DNA of 44,360 bases, taken from positions 1 to 44,360 of the forward strand of contig JAPHRE010000014.1 in NCBI GenBank assembly GCA_026195905.1, given 5' to 3'. Shown piece after piece: positions 33,772-40,780 of this stretch (position 1 is the stretch's first letter; each line of letters starts with the position of its first letter). Origin of the DNA: Pseudopelagicola sp. GTDB taxonomy: Bacteria; Pseudomonadota; Alphaproteobacteria; Rhodobacterales; Rhodobacteraceae. The notes beneath the pieces were generated by a model. That model had not been told where the DNA came from and did no database searches. It worked only from the letters and a program-made list of their open reading frames with translations. Position numbers and translations under genes: made by a program.

Positions 33772-34235
33772 CCCTTTCCGGCAACCAGAAACGCAAGATG
33801 AAATCCGCGGCCCGGCTTTATGCCGTGCAGGCGCTCTACCAGATGGAGCTGCGCGAGCAGACCGTTGACAAGGTCCGGCTTGAATTTCTGGATCATCGCT
33901 TTGGCGAGCAGTTTGATGAGTATGACATGGTCGAGGGCGATGCCGACCTGTTCACCAAGACGCTTGAAGATGCGGTCAACTATCAGGCGGCCATTGACCA
34001 GATGACGGACCGGGCTTTGGTCGCGAAATGGCCGATTGCGCGGATTGATTCGACGCTGCGGGCGCTTTTCCGGGCGGCGGGGGCCGAGGTCACGCATGGC
34101 GAGGCTCCGCCGAAGGTTGTCATCGCGGAATATGTGGCGCTTGCGGAGGCGTTCTATCCCGGCGGCAAAGAGCGGCAGTTCGTTAATGCGGTGCTTGACC
34201 ATATGGCACGCGAGGCCCGGCCCGAAGCGTTCTAA
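33768..34235 (+). CDS. nusB: Transcription antitermination factor NusB
   Basis: 155 residues, all-helical. The N-terminus KMKSAARLYAVQALYQMEL is the RNA-binding arginine-rich helix of NusB; LRALFRAAGAEVTHGEAPPKVVIAEYVALAEAFYPGGKERQFVNAVLD is the conserved C-terminal part, written here in overlapping order only. NusB binds boxA with S10 (NusE) during rRNA antitermination. It overlaps ribH by 4 bp, the usual place in alphaproteobacteria. The next gene starts 99 bp downstream. Confidence 0.95.
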   Translation: MTLSGNQKRKMKSAARLYAVQALYQMELREQTVDKVRLEFLDHRFGEQFDEYDMVEGDADLFTKTLEDAVNYQAAIDQMTDRALVAKWPIARIDSTLRALFRAAGAEVTHGEAPPKVVIAEYVALAEAFYPGGKERQFVNAVLDHMAREARPEAF

Positions 34236-34334
34236 GCATCGGCCAAAATCCACGCAAATTGCCGCGCTTTGGGGTTTCCCCTTGCCATATGCAGGTATTG
34301 GCATAACTTGAGCCTAACAGAGGGAGGCTCGAAT

Positions 34335-34649
34335 ATGCCCAAATTGATCCGTTTGTATATCACGCAGGTTCTGGCCGGGTTCGGCCTTTCGGCGATTTTT
34401 GTCGGCTTGCTGCTTTATTTCAACGTCGCCAATCTATGGCATCTTGTGACGCATACCTCTGGCGGGTTGATCGCGGTTGTGATGCTGTTCATGTTGAACG
34501 GTATCGTCTTTGCGGGCGTGCAGTTCGGCATTTCCATCATGCGCATGGCGGGCGATGATCGCCCCGGTGGCGGCAAACGGGATGATCTTCCGGTCATGCC
34601 CGCGCGCCTTGTGCCGGTCCCGGCTGAGGCGGCGAAGGCGCGCAAGTAA
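34335..34649 (+). CDS. Small two-helix inner-membrane protein
   Basis: 104 residues. Two membrane helices: about residues 10-32 (VLAGFGLSAIFVGLLLYF) and 45-70 (GLIAVVMLFMLNGIVFAGVQ). The C-terminal tail of about 35 residues is polar and Pro/Arg-rich (DDRPGGGKRDDLPVMPARL). I do not recognise a named family. The ATG at 34335 is preceded by AGAGGGAGG; an upstream in-frame start adds residues that do not look like protein. It follows nusB by 99 bp on the same strand and ends at a shared terminator. Confidence 0.8.
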   Translation: MPKLIRLYITQVLAGFGLSAIFVGLLLYFNVANLWHLVTHTSGGLIAVVMLFMLNGIVFAGVQFGISIMRMAGDDRPGGGKRDDLPVMPARLVPVPAEAAKARK

Positions 34650-34672
34650 GCGCCACGCGACGAGAGTTTTGC

Positions 34673-34700
34673 AAAGGCAGGGGCGGTGCTCCTGCCTTTT
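34673..34700. terminator. Bidirectional intrinsic terminator
   Basis: AAAGGCAGG (34673-34681) pairs with CCTGCCTTT (34691-34699) across a 9-base loop. The stem has A-runs on one side and T-runs on the other, so it can stop both the plus-strand membrane protein gene and the convergent nitroreductase, whose stop lies 2 bases further on. Confidence 0.85.
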
Positions 34701-34701
34701 G

Positions 34702-35394
34702 TCATTCATAGACCGTCAGAATGTCGTCGAGTGGTTTCTTGATCGTGGCCACCGAGGGGATGGTTGCGTTGTCCGAGGGGTGCCCCACGGCGAGGATCAT
34801 CACCGGCTTTTCGGCCTCGGGGCGGTCCAGCGCGGCGTTGAGGAATTTCATCGGGTTTGGCGTATGGGTCAGGATCGACAGCCCGGCCTGATGCAGGGCT
34901 GAAATGAGAAAGCCGGTGGCGATGCCGACGCTTTCGGGGACGTAGTAATTCTTGTAGCGGGTGCCGTCTTCGAAGGTGCCGTAGCGTTGGGCAAAGATCA
35001 CGATGAGCCACGGGGCGATGTCGAGGTGGGGCTTGTCGGCATTGGTGCCGATGGGTTCGAGCGCCTTGATCCAGTCATCTGGCGCGCCGCCGTCATAAAA
35101 GCGGCGCTCTTCTTCTTCGGCGGCGGCGCGGATTTTGGATTTGAGCGCCGGGTTGGCGATGGCGACGAAATGCCAAGGTTGATGATTGGCCCCCGAGGGC
35201 GCGCGGCCTGCGGTCTTGATACAGGTGTCGATCACGGCGCGCGGCACGGGGCGGTCCGAGAAGTCACGGATCGTGTGGCGGGTTTTCATCGCGTTGAAAA
35301 AGGCGTCGGCGGCGGCCTGCATCTCGGCGTCCGTTCTCTCGGGGCGCGCGGGCAGAGGGAGGGCTTTGTAAGAGAGGGCGTCGCGGGCGAACAT
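34702..35394 (-). CDS. Nitroreductase family protein
   Basis: 230 residues; an FMN-dependent nitroreductase-fold enzyme. Motifs: MKTRHTIRDFSDRPVPRAVI with the FMN-phosphate Arg pair, CIKTAGRAPSGANHQPWHFVAI, YVPESVGIATGFLISALHQAGL, and VGHPSDNATIP. The SGANHQPWHF and LTHTPNPMKFLNAALDRP segments place it near the iodotyrosine-deiodinase-like branch, but the substrate is unknown. The ATG at 35394 has AAGGAG 7 bases upstream; the frame is open further upstream only because of the palindromic repeat there. It diverges from mmcB. Confidence 0.9.
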   Translation of the reverse strand: MFARDALSYKALPLPARPERTDAEMQAAADAFFNAMKTRHTIRDFSDRPVPRAVIDTCIKTAGRAPSGANHQPWHFVAIANPALKSKIRAAAEEEERRFYDGGAPDDWIKALEPIGTNADKPHLDIAPWLIVIFAQRYGTFEDGTRYKNYYVPESVGIATGFLISALHQAGLSILTHTPNPMKFLNAALDRPEAEKPVMILAVGHPSDNATIPSVATIKKPLDDILTVYE

Positions 35395-35447
35395 GGGCAA
35401 GCTCCTTCGGGTTTCGCGCAGGAGACTAGGCGCAAGAGCAACCGGGT

Positions 35448-35494
35448 CCAAGGCTTTTCGAAAAGCCTTGGGCAAGCGTTTTGCAAATCGCTTG
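35448..35494. repeat. Two adjacent palindromes
   Basis: The first is a perfect 24-bp palindrome: CCAAGGCTTTTC (35448-35459) followed by its exact reverse complement GAAAAGCCTTGG (35460-35471). The second is CAAGCG (35473-35478) and CGCTTG (35489-35494) around a core that contains TTTGCAAA (35480-35487), with a single T-T mismatch. They could be a mobile palindromic unit, a regulator-binding pair, or hairpins in an RNA. I see only this one copy in the window. Confidence 0.7.
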
Positions 35495-35550
35495 GCCGTT
35501 GCGCGGGTGGGAAAGTGGCGGGCCCGCAATCGCAGCCGTGTGGTTATCTC

Positions 35551-35698
35551 ATTCCCGAGGACCTGTATGTACAGGTGGGCGCCAGGTAATCAGACCAAGG
35601 CCTGAACAGAGCCAGCTCCCTCGGAATTGCTTAAGGCCACTGGAATGCAACCGTATCACGAGAAGGGCAGAACCCGCCTGTAAGACAGGTAGTCCTTC
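35551..35698 (+). ncRNA. Candidate structured RNA of unknown class
   Basis: Several nested helices can form. CCTGT-ATGT-ACAGG (35562-35575) is enclosed by ATTCCCGAGG (35551-35560) pairing with CCTCGGAAT (35619-35627) with one bulged C. CCTGT-AAG-ACAGG (35677-35689) is enclosed by GAAGG (35662-35666) with CCTTC (35694-35698). CCCTCG (35618-35623) can instead pair with CGAGGG downstream (35698-35703), so two folds compete. It does not match RNase P, tmRNA, SRP RNA or a riboswitch that I know. Strand is assumed from the pairing and from mmcB downstream. Confidence 0.35.
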
Positions 35699-35744
35699 GA
35701 GGGGGCTACGACAAGGGGGGAGATGTCAGAAGGGCTTGATTTTT

Positions 35745-35759
35745 GTTCATGGATTGTTC
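35745..35759 (+). promoter_or_regulatory. LexA operator (SOS box) of mmcB
   Basis: GTTC (35745-35748), seven bases ATGGATT, GTTC (35756-35759). This is an exact match to the alphaproteobacterial LexA recognition sequence GTTC-N7-GTTC. It ends 11 bases before the mmcB ATG, so bound LexA would block its transcription. Confidence 0.85.
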
Positions 35760-35770
35760 ACCTTCGCGGC

Positions 35771-36223
35771 ATGGATGAGACCCTACAACCCGGACAGCGC
35801 CTTGCGCGTGGCGTTTGTCGTCATTTGCGCAGTCATGGGTTTGTGTCTGTCGAGGAATTCGTGCCCGAGCGCGGTTTGCGCGCCGATGTGATGGCGCTTG
35901 GGCCGAAGGGCGAATTGTGGATCGTCGAATGCAAGTCGAGCCGGACGGATTTTCAAAGCGACACGAAGTGGCAGGGCTATCTTGCGTGGTGTGATCGTTA
36001 TTTCTGGGCCGTGGATATGGCGTTTCCGACAGAGCTATTGCCCGAGGACACCGGGCTTATCATCGCCGATGCCTATGACGCCGAGATCGTGCGCATGGCA
36101 CCGGAGGACAAGCTCGCCCCGGCGCGGCGCAAGAGGATGATCCAGAAATTTGCCACGGATGCGGCGCGGCGCTTGCATCGCTTTCGCGACCCCAAACTTA
36201 TCGCGCTACCGGGCGAGGATTAA
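35771..36223 (+). CDS. mmcB: MmcB family DNA repair protein
   Basis: 150 residues. The MmcB/PF06319 family is involved in alphaproteobacterial DNA-damage tolerance. Family motifs: LQPGQRLARGVCRHL, ERGLRADVMALGPKGELWIVE, ECKSSRTDFQSDTKWQGYLAW, and FWAVDMAFPTELLPEDTGLI. Asp39 and Glu53-x-Lys55 form a PD-(D/E)xK nuclease-like set. I chose the ATG at 35771 because the LexA box ends just before it; an ATG at 35723 is in frame but would place the operator inside the gene. The start has no Shine-Dalgarno, so the mRNA may be leaderless. Regulation by LexA is strongly suggested by the perfect box. Confidence 0.92.
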   Translation: MDETLQPGQRLARGVCRHLRSHGFVSVEEFVPERGLRADVMALGPKGELWIVECKSSRTDFQSDTKWQGYLAWCDRYFWAVDMAFPTELLPEDTGLIIADAYDAEIVRMAPEDKLAPARRKRMIQKFATDAARRLHRFRDPKLIALPGED

Positions 36224-36226
36224 CGC

Positions 36227-36565
36227 CTAGAACAGGTCAAGCACAGCCTCGGGCGGGCGGCCAAGGGCGGCTTTGCCATTGGCAAAAACAATGGGGCGCT
36301 CGATCAGTTTCGGCTCTTGCGCCATCGCGGCGATGAGGGTCTCGTCATCGTCGGTTTTGGTAAGGCCCATGTCCTTGAAGGCCGCCTCCTTGGGGCGCAT
36401 CATGTCGATGGGGTTGAGGCCAAGCAGGTCAAGCGCGGCGCGGATGTCCTCTGCGGTGGGGGCGTCTTCGAGGTATTTGCGCACGGTGATCGCGCCCTTG
36501 CCTTCAATGAGGGCGAGGGTCTGGCGCGATTTGGAACAGCGCGGATTGTGCCAGATGGTGATCAT
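36227..36565 (-). CDS. arsC: ArsC-type reductase (glutaredoxin-dependent arsenate reductase family)
   Basis: 112 residues, the usual ArsC/YfgD length. The N-terminus [19 protein letters not shown] contains Cys10, the catalytic thiol that attacks arsenate. The downstream [22 protein letters not shown] holds the family Arg residues. Arsenate reduction needs glutathione and glutaredoxin. No arsenite pump or ArsR regulator lies nearby, and the gene is coupled to pyrD by an ATGA overlap (36565-36562), so a role unrelated to arsenic is possible. Confidence 0.9.
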   Translation of the reverse strand: MITIWHNPRCSKSRQTLALIEGKGAITVRKYLEDAPTAEDIRAALDLLGLNPIDMMRPKEAAFKDMGLTKTDDDETLIAAMAQEPKLIERPIVFANGKAALGRPPEAVLDLF

Positions 36566-37620
36566 AGCCAGGCCTCGCGCCTGGAGCCGACGGCCTCGGA
36601 GACATTGGCAAAGCCGTCCTGTTCAAGAAGGGCGTCGAGGCCTTGGGCGATTTCGCCGACAAGGGACATGCCGCTATAGACCAGGGCGCTATAGAGTTGG
36701 ATGACGTTGGCCCCGGCGCAAATCTTGTCATAGGCGTCTTGGGCGTTGCAGATGCCGCCCACCCCGATCAGGGGTAGTTTACCGTCGGTCAGGGCCGAAA
36801 GGCGGGCCAGAACGCGGGTTGATTTGGTAAACAGCGGCGCGCCGGAGAGGCCGCCTTTTTCGTCTTTGTGCGCGGACACGAGGGCGGTGCGGTCGAGCGT
36901 CGTATTGGTGGCGATCACGGCGTCGAGCCGAGCCTCTAGCGCGACCTCTGCGATCTCGGACAGTTCGGCCTCGGAGAGATCGGGGGCGATCTTGAGGAAG
37001 ATCGGGATCGGGCGCGCAAGGGCATCGCGGGTTTGCATGACCCCCGACAGGAGCGCAGAGAGGGCCGCCTTGCCCTGAAGGTCGCGGAGTTTCTCGGTAT
37101 TGGGCGAGGAGACGTTGACCGTGGCGAAATCGAGATGCGCGCCGCAGGTGGCGAGGACTTTGGCAAAATCGCTGGCGCGGTCGTCGCTATCCTTGTTGGC
37201 CCCGAGGTTGAGGCCGATCACCGCCCCCGAAGGGCGTTTGGCAAGGCGCGCGGCGATGGCGTCCATACCGTCATTGTTAAAGCCAAAGCGGTTGATGACG
37301 CCGCGATCTTGCGAAAGGCGGAACAGGCGTGGTTTGGGGTTGCCGGGCTGGGGGCGCGGCGTGGCGGCGCCGACCTCGACAAAGCCGAAACCCGATTTGG
37401 CGAGGCCATCGAGCGCGGTGGCGTTTTTATCGAACCCGGCGGCAAGGCCGATGGGATTGGGGAGATCAAGGCCCGCGAAGGATGTCTTGAGGCGCGGCGA
37501 GGTGATGGGGCCGGGCGCGGGCGCAAGGCCGGACTGAAGCGCCTTGATGGCGAGGCCGTGGCCGGTTTCGGGATCAATACGATGCAGGGCCAAAAGCCCG
37601 AGTTTTTCAAGCAATGTCAT
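36562..37620 (-). CDS. pyrD: Quinone-dependent dihydroorotate dehydrogenase
   Basis: 352 residues, class 2 enzyme of pyrimidine synthesis, associated with the inner membrane through its N-terminal helices ([21 protein letters not shown]). Motifs: [60 protein letters not shown] with the catalytic Ser in V-S-S-P-N-T, and [21 protein letters not shown] for FMN phosphate. It overlaps the DUF952 gene upstream (37617-37620) and arsC downstream (36562-36565) by 4 bp each, so the three are one operon. Confidence 0.96.
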   Translation of the reverse strand: MTLLEKLGLLALHRIDPETGHGLAIKALQSGLAPAPGPITSPRLKTSFAGLDLPNPIGLAAGFDKNATALDGLAKSGFGFVEVGAATPRPQPGNPKPRLFRLSQDRGVINRFGFNNDGMDAIAARLAKRPSGAVIGLNLGANKDSDDRASDFAKVLATCGAHLDFATVNVSSPNTEKLRDLQGKAALSALLSGVMQTRDALARPIPIFLKIAPDLSEAELSEIAEVALEARLDAVIATNTTLDRTALVSAHKDEKGGLSGAPLFTKSTRVLARLSALTDGKLPLIGVGGICNAQDAYDKICAGANVIQLYSALVYSGMSLVGEIAQGLDALLEQDGFANVSEAVGSRREAWL

Positions 37621-37958
37621 AGGCCAAGCCCCGCTGGAAACTGATGCGTGCCATTTTCAAGCGGAAGCGGTTGCGCCCATGCCACATCGTCGAGCCGCAG
37701 GGCGCGGTAGAGATGGGGAAACAGCGCACCGCCACGTGAGGGTTCCCATTTGAGCGCATCGCCAAGGGCGTCGGCCTCAAGCCCAAGCAGGAACAGGTTC
37801 GCCTCGCCAGAGAAATGTTTGGCGGCGGTCTCGGCGACCTGATCGGCGGTCGAGAAATGCACGAAGCCGTCAGCAATATCGACCGGCGCGCCAGCGGTTT
37901 CGCCGCTCGCGCGCAGGGCAGCCCATTCGGGGGCGCGGAAAATCTTGAAAATCAGCAT
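37617..37958 (-). CDS. DUF952 family protein
   Basis: 113 residues. The features [39 protein letters not shown] and [17 protein letters not shown], with the H-F-S-T and F-P-H-L-Y motifs, mark the DUF952 family, a small cytoplasmic fold related to ADP-ribosyltransferase-like proteins but with no established reaction. The start at 37958 begins the conserved region; no clear ribosome site is visible and an upstream GTG is possible. First gene of the DUF952-pyrD-arsC operon, divergent from the yedK-type gene. Confidence 0.88.
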   Translation of the reverse strand: MLIFKIFRAPEWAALRASGETAGAPVDIADGFVHFSTADQVAETAAKHFSGEANLFLLGLEADALGDALKWEPSRGGALFPHLYRALRLDDVAWAQPLPLENGTHQFPAGLGL

Positions 37959-38068
37959 GGCGCTGACATGCACCCGCGCCGGTGCGAGGTCAAGCATCGG
38001 CTTGACTCTGGGCGGATCGGGGCGGAGTTTCCAGGGTGCGGAATGGGTCGTATGGCAAGGGGGCGGGT

Positions 38069-38728
38069 ATGTGTGGACGGTTTGCAATCACCTTGCCCAA
38101 TGATGCTATGGCCAAGCTATTTGGCGCGGCCCCGGCCAATGTTCTTCCCGAGATGCCAAATTATAACGTCTGCCCGACGACGCGCATTCATGTGGTGCGC
38201 GCGGGTGCGGGCGGGCGGCAGCTTTTGGCGATGCGCTGGGGCTTTGTGCCGACATGGTACAAGGCGCTGGACGATGGCCCGCTTCTTATCAATGCCCGCG
38301 CCGAGACCCTTGCCAGCAAGCCCGCGTTTCGCGAAGCCTGTCGGGCGCGGCGGTGCCTGATTCCGGTGTCGGGGTTCTATGAATGGACCAAGGATGGCGA
38401 TGGGGTGCGCTGGCCTTGGTATATTCACGGCGAGGGGCCGTTGGCGCTTGCCGGGGTCTGGCAGGGCTGGGACGGACCGGAGGGGCGGCTTGAGACCTGC
38501 GCCATTGTGACCACGGGGGCAAATCATAGCATGGCGCGGCTGCATCACAGGATGCCGGTTGTCATCGGGCATGAGGATTGGCCGCTTTGGCTTGGCGAAG
38601 CGGGGCATGGGGCGGCGGCGGTGATGCGGGCCGCGCCGGACGATCTTTTGCGGTTTCATCAGGTGGACCGGGCGGTCAATTCCAATCGCGCCACCGGGCC
38701 GGAGTTGATCGCGCCGCTTGAGCGGTGA
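38069..38728 (+). CDS. yedK: SOS response-associated peptidase / abasic-site DNA-protein crosslinker (YedK/HMCES)
   Basis: 219 residues. The catalytic set is complete and at the same positions as in E. coli YedK: Cys2 (MCGRFAI), Asn75 (LINARAET), Glu105 (GFYEWTKDG) and His160 (LHHRMPV). The protein links its Cys2 to abasic sites in single-stranded DNA, protecting them. The initiator Met must be removed, which fixes the ATG at 38069. I see no LexA box in the 110 bp before it, so SOS control is not supported here in spite of the family name. Confidence 0.95.
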   Translation: MCGRFAITLPNDAMAKLFGAAPANVLPEMPNYNVCPTTRIHVVRAGAGGRQLLAMRWGFVPTWYKALDDGPLLINARAETLASKPAFREACRARRCLIPVSGFYEWTKDGDGVRWPWYIHGEGPLALAGVWQGWDGPEGRLETCAIVTTGANHSMARLHHRMPVVIGHEDWPLWLGEAGHGAAAVMRAAPDDLLRFHQVDRAVNSNRATGPELIAPLER

Positions 38729-38834
38729 TTATCAAATATTGCCAACGAATGTTTCATGGGGGCAAGACGCGGAACGCATTGGACCGGGGCCGTGGGACGG
38801 GGCATGATGGGGCAAGCCGATGGAGTAAACCCAG

Positions 38835-39647
38835 ATGACCCAATATTACGCGCCCAAGGGCGGATTGCCGCCCCAGACCCAACTGCTCACGGATCGCGCG
38901 ATGTTCACCGAGGCCTATGCGGTCATTCCGCGCGGCACCATGAGCGATATCGTGACCTCGCAGATACCGTTCTGGACCGACGCGCGGTTTTGGGTATTGG
39001 CGCGGCCCTTGTCGGGGTTCGCCGAGACGTTTTCGCATTACATCGCCGAGGTGCGTCCGGGCGGTGGCAGCACGCGCCCGGAGACCGACCCGGACGCGCA
39101 AGCGGTGCTTTTCGTGGTCGAGGGCGAGATCGTGCTGACCCTTGAGGGTACACGGCACGCGTTGGCGCCGGGCGGCTATGCCTATATCCCGGCAAGCAGC
39201 GAGTGGAGCCTTGGCAACGAAAGCAGCGCCCCGGCGCGGTTCCATTGGGTGCGCAAGGCCTATGAGGCCGTTGATGGGCTTGAGATGCCGGAAGCGTTTG
39301 TCACCAACGAAACAGAGATCGCGCCGACAGAGATGCCGGGCACGGATGGCAAATGGGCCACGACCCGGTTTGTGGAACCCGATGACCTACGTCATGACAT
39401 GCATGTCAATATCGTCACTTTCGAGCCGGGCGCGGTCATTCCGTTTGCCGAGACGCATGTCATGGAACATGGGCTTTACGTGCTTGAGGGCAAGGCGGTG
39501 TATCGGCTCAATCAGGACTGGGTTGAGGTCGAGGCGGGCGACTATATGTGGCTACGCGCCTTTTGCCCGCAGGCCTGTTATGCGGGCGGGCCGGGCAAGT
39601 TCCGTTACCTGCTTTACAAGGACGTCAACCGGCATATGCCGCTCTAG
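38835..39647 (+). CDS. allE: (S)-ureidoglycine aminohydrolase
   Basis: 270 residues, a bicupin of purine catabolism that turns (S)-ureidoglycine to (S)-ureidoglycolate and ammonia. The start TQYYAPKGGLPPQTQLLTDRA is typical. The C-terminal cupin has the full manganese set: Glu206, His208 and His212 in AETHVMEHGLYVLEG, and Gln246 in FCPQACYAGG. The N-terminal cupin lacks such ligands. The ATG at 38835 follows GGAGTAAACCCAG. No other allantoin genes are in the window, so its pathway partners are elsewhere. Confidence 0.93.
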   Translation: MTQYYAPKGGLPPQTQLLTDRAMFTEAYAVIPRGTMSDIVTSQIPFWTDARFWVLARPLSGFAETFSHYIAEVRPGGGSTRPETDPDAQAVLFVVEGEIVLTLEGTRHALAPGGYAYIPASSEWSLGNESSAPARFHWVRKAYEAVDGLEMPEAFVTNETEIAPTEMPGTDGKWATTRFVEPDDLRHDMHVNIVTFEPGAVIPFAETHVMEHGLYVLEGKAVYRLNQDWVEVEAGDYMWLRAFCPQACYAGGPGKFRYLLYKDVNRHMPL

Positions 39648-39671
39648 GGTCTGCCCCGTATTGGCGGGGGC

Positions 39672-39688
39672 GTGATAGGTCTTATCAC
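39672..39688. promoter_or_regulatory. Candidate operator upstream of the GAPDH-like gene
   Basis: GTGATA (39672-39677), five bases GGTCT, TATCAC (39683-39688): a perfect 6-bp dyad 62 bases before the ATG at 39751. The half-site spacing does not fit FNR (TTGAT-N4-ATCAA). The regulator is unknown. Confidence 0.4.
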
Positions 39689-39750
39689 GAAAACGCGCTT
39701 GTTCTTGGCCGCGAAACCCTGTGAAACAGGGGAAAGAGCGGGAGACGCAT

Positions 39751-40764
39751 ATGGGTGAGCACACAACCAAGGTATTCCTCAATGGGTTCGGGCGCATTGG
39801 CCGGACCTTGCTGCGGATTTTGGGGCAGGGCGGGTTCGACGATATCGAGATCATGGGGATCAACGATATCGAACCGCTTGAGACCTGTGCCTATCTTTTC
39901 GAATACGATAGCGTCTATGGCCCCTATCGCGGCACGGTTGAGACCGCGCCGGGGCAGTTGATCCTTGATGGCAAAGCAATCCCGTTTCATGGTGTGCGCG
40001 ATTTGTCGGCGCTCGATCTTGGCGAGGTGGATCTGGTTCTGGAGTGCACCGGCATGGCCGGGTCGCGTGCCGTGGCCGAGCGGGGGCTTGCCGCCGGGGC
40101 GACATCGGTGTTGATCTCCGGCCCTTCGGACGAGGCGGATGTGACCCTCGTGATGGGGGCGAACGAGGCGCAGCTTGGGGCGCATCGGATCGTGTCCAAC
40201 GCCTCTTGCACGACCAATGCGCTTGCGCCACTTCTCAAGGTTCTGGATGCGTCTTATGGGCTTATTAGCGGCCATATGACCACGGTGCATTGCTATACCG
40301 GAAGCCAGCCAACGGTCGACAAGCCGCGCGGCGGAGGATTGGCGCGCAGCCGGGCGGCGGCCCTGTCAATGGTGCCGACCACGACCAGCGCGGGGCGGTT
40401 GATCGACGTGGTGCTTCCCGATCTCGCGGGGCGTGTTCTGGCGCGGGCGATCCGGGTTCCGACGGCGTCCGTCTCGGCGATTGATCTCACGATTCAGACC
40501 GAGGTCGCGACCACGGTTGAGGGCGTCAATGCGCTCTTTCAGGCGGAGGTGGCGCGCGGTGGGGTTCTTGGCTGGACACAAAAGCCGCTTGTTTCGACCG
40601 ACCTGCGGGCGCGGCCCGAGTCGCTTATCCTTTCGGGGCGGGAGACCTCGGTCTCGGTTGGTGGCTTGTTGCGGGTGTTTGGCTGGTATGACAACGAATG
40701 GGGCTTTTCCTGCCGGATGCTCGACATGGCGCGCCTGATGGCGGCGCGCGGCAAAACTTTCTAG
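39751..40764 (+). CDS. Glyceraldehyde-3-phosphate dehydrogenase family protein (divergent)
   Basis: 337 residues, full length. N-terminal NAD(P)-binding NGFGRIGRTLLRIL at 11-24, catalytic Cys153 in NASCTTNALAP (SASCTTN in the classical enzyme), and His180 in TTVHCYTG. It retains SRAAALSMVPTTTSA and FGWYDNEWGFSCRMLDMARL. The segment after His180, SQPTVDKPRGGG, replaces the standard N-D-Q-x-x-x-D, which contacts phosphate and cofactor, so the preferred substrate or direction may differ (gluconeogenic or erythrose-4-phosphate-type). The ATG at 39751 has GCGGGAG upstream. A dyad operator candidate lies 62 bases before it. It converges on the SLC13 gene. Confidence 0.87.
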   Translation: MGEHTTKVFLNGFGRIGRTLLRILGQGGFDDIEIMGINDIEPLETCAYLFEYDSVYGPYRGTVETAPGQLILDGKAIPFHGVRDLSALDLGEVDLVLECTGMAGSRAVAERGLAAGATSVLISGPSDEADVTLVMGANEAQLGAHRIVSNASCTTNALAPLLKVLDASYGLISGHMTTVHCYTGSQPTVDKPRGGGLARSRAAALSMVPTTTSAGRLIDVVLPDLAGRVLARAIRVPTASVSAIDLTIQTEVATTVEGVNALFQAEVARGGVLGWTQKPLVSTDLRARPESLILSGRETSVSVGGLLRVFGWYDNEWGFSCRMLDMARLMAARGKTF

Positions 40765-40780
40765 AAAACTGTCACCGGTC

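Larger units (their letters stand above)
35395..35770 (+). other. Divergent intergenic region between nitroreductase and mmcB
   Basis: 376 bp without a gene. From left to right it holds the nitroreductase ribosome site, two consecutive palindromes (35448-35494), a hairpin-rich RNA-like stretch (35551-35698), and the LexA operator (35745-35759) just before mmcB. Frames that cross the region have no coding character. Confidence 0.6.

Noticed and set aside
34987-35589. Plus-strand frame of 200 codons opposite the nitroreductase
   Set aside because: It is antisense to the nitroreductase and reads through the palindromes. Gly/Arg-rich, with no motif.
35500-35720. Possible RNase P RNA, suggested by AGAACCCG and CCAGGTAAT-like words
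   Set aside because: The universally conserved P4-region words are missing, and the stretch is much too short for an alphaproteobacterial RNase P RNA.
35395-35740. Possible permuted tmRNA or cobalamin riboswitch (GCCACTG at about 35636)
   Set aside because: No tag-peptide frame, no T-arm/acceptor sequence, and none of the other B12-box elements are present.
37959-38068. LexA box before the yedK-type gene
   Set aside because: No GTTC-N7-GTTC or its complement occurs in this gap.
39672-39688. FNR/FnrL site before the GAPDH-like gene
   Set aside because: The half-sites are TGAT and ATCA but are 7 bases apart instead of 4.
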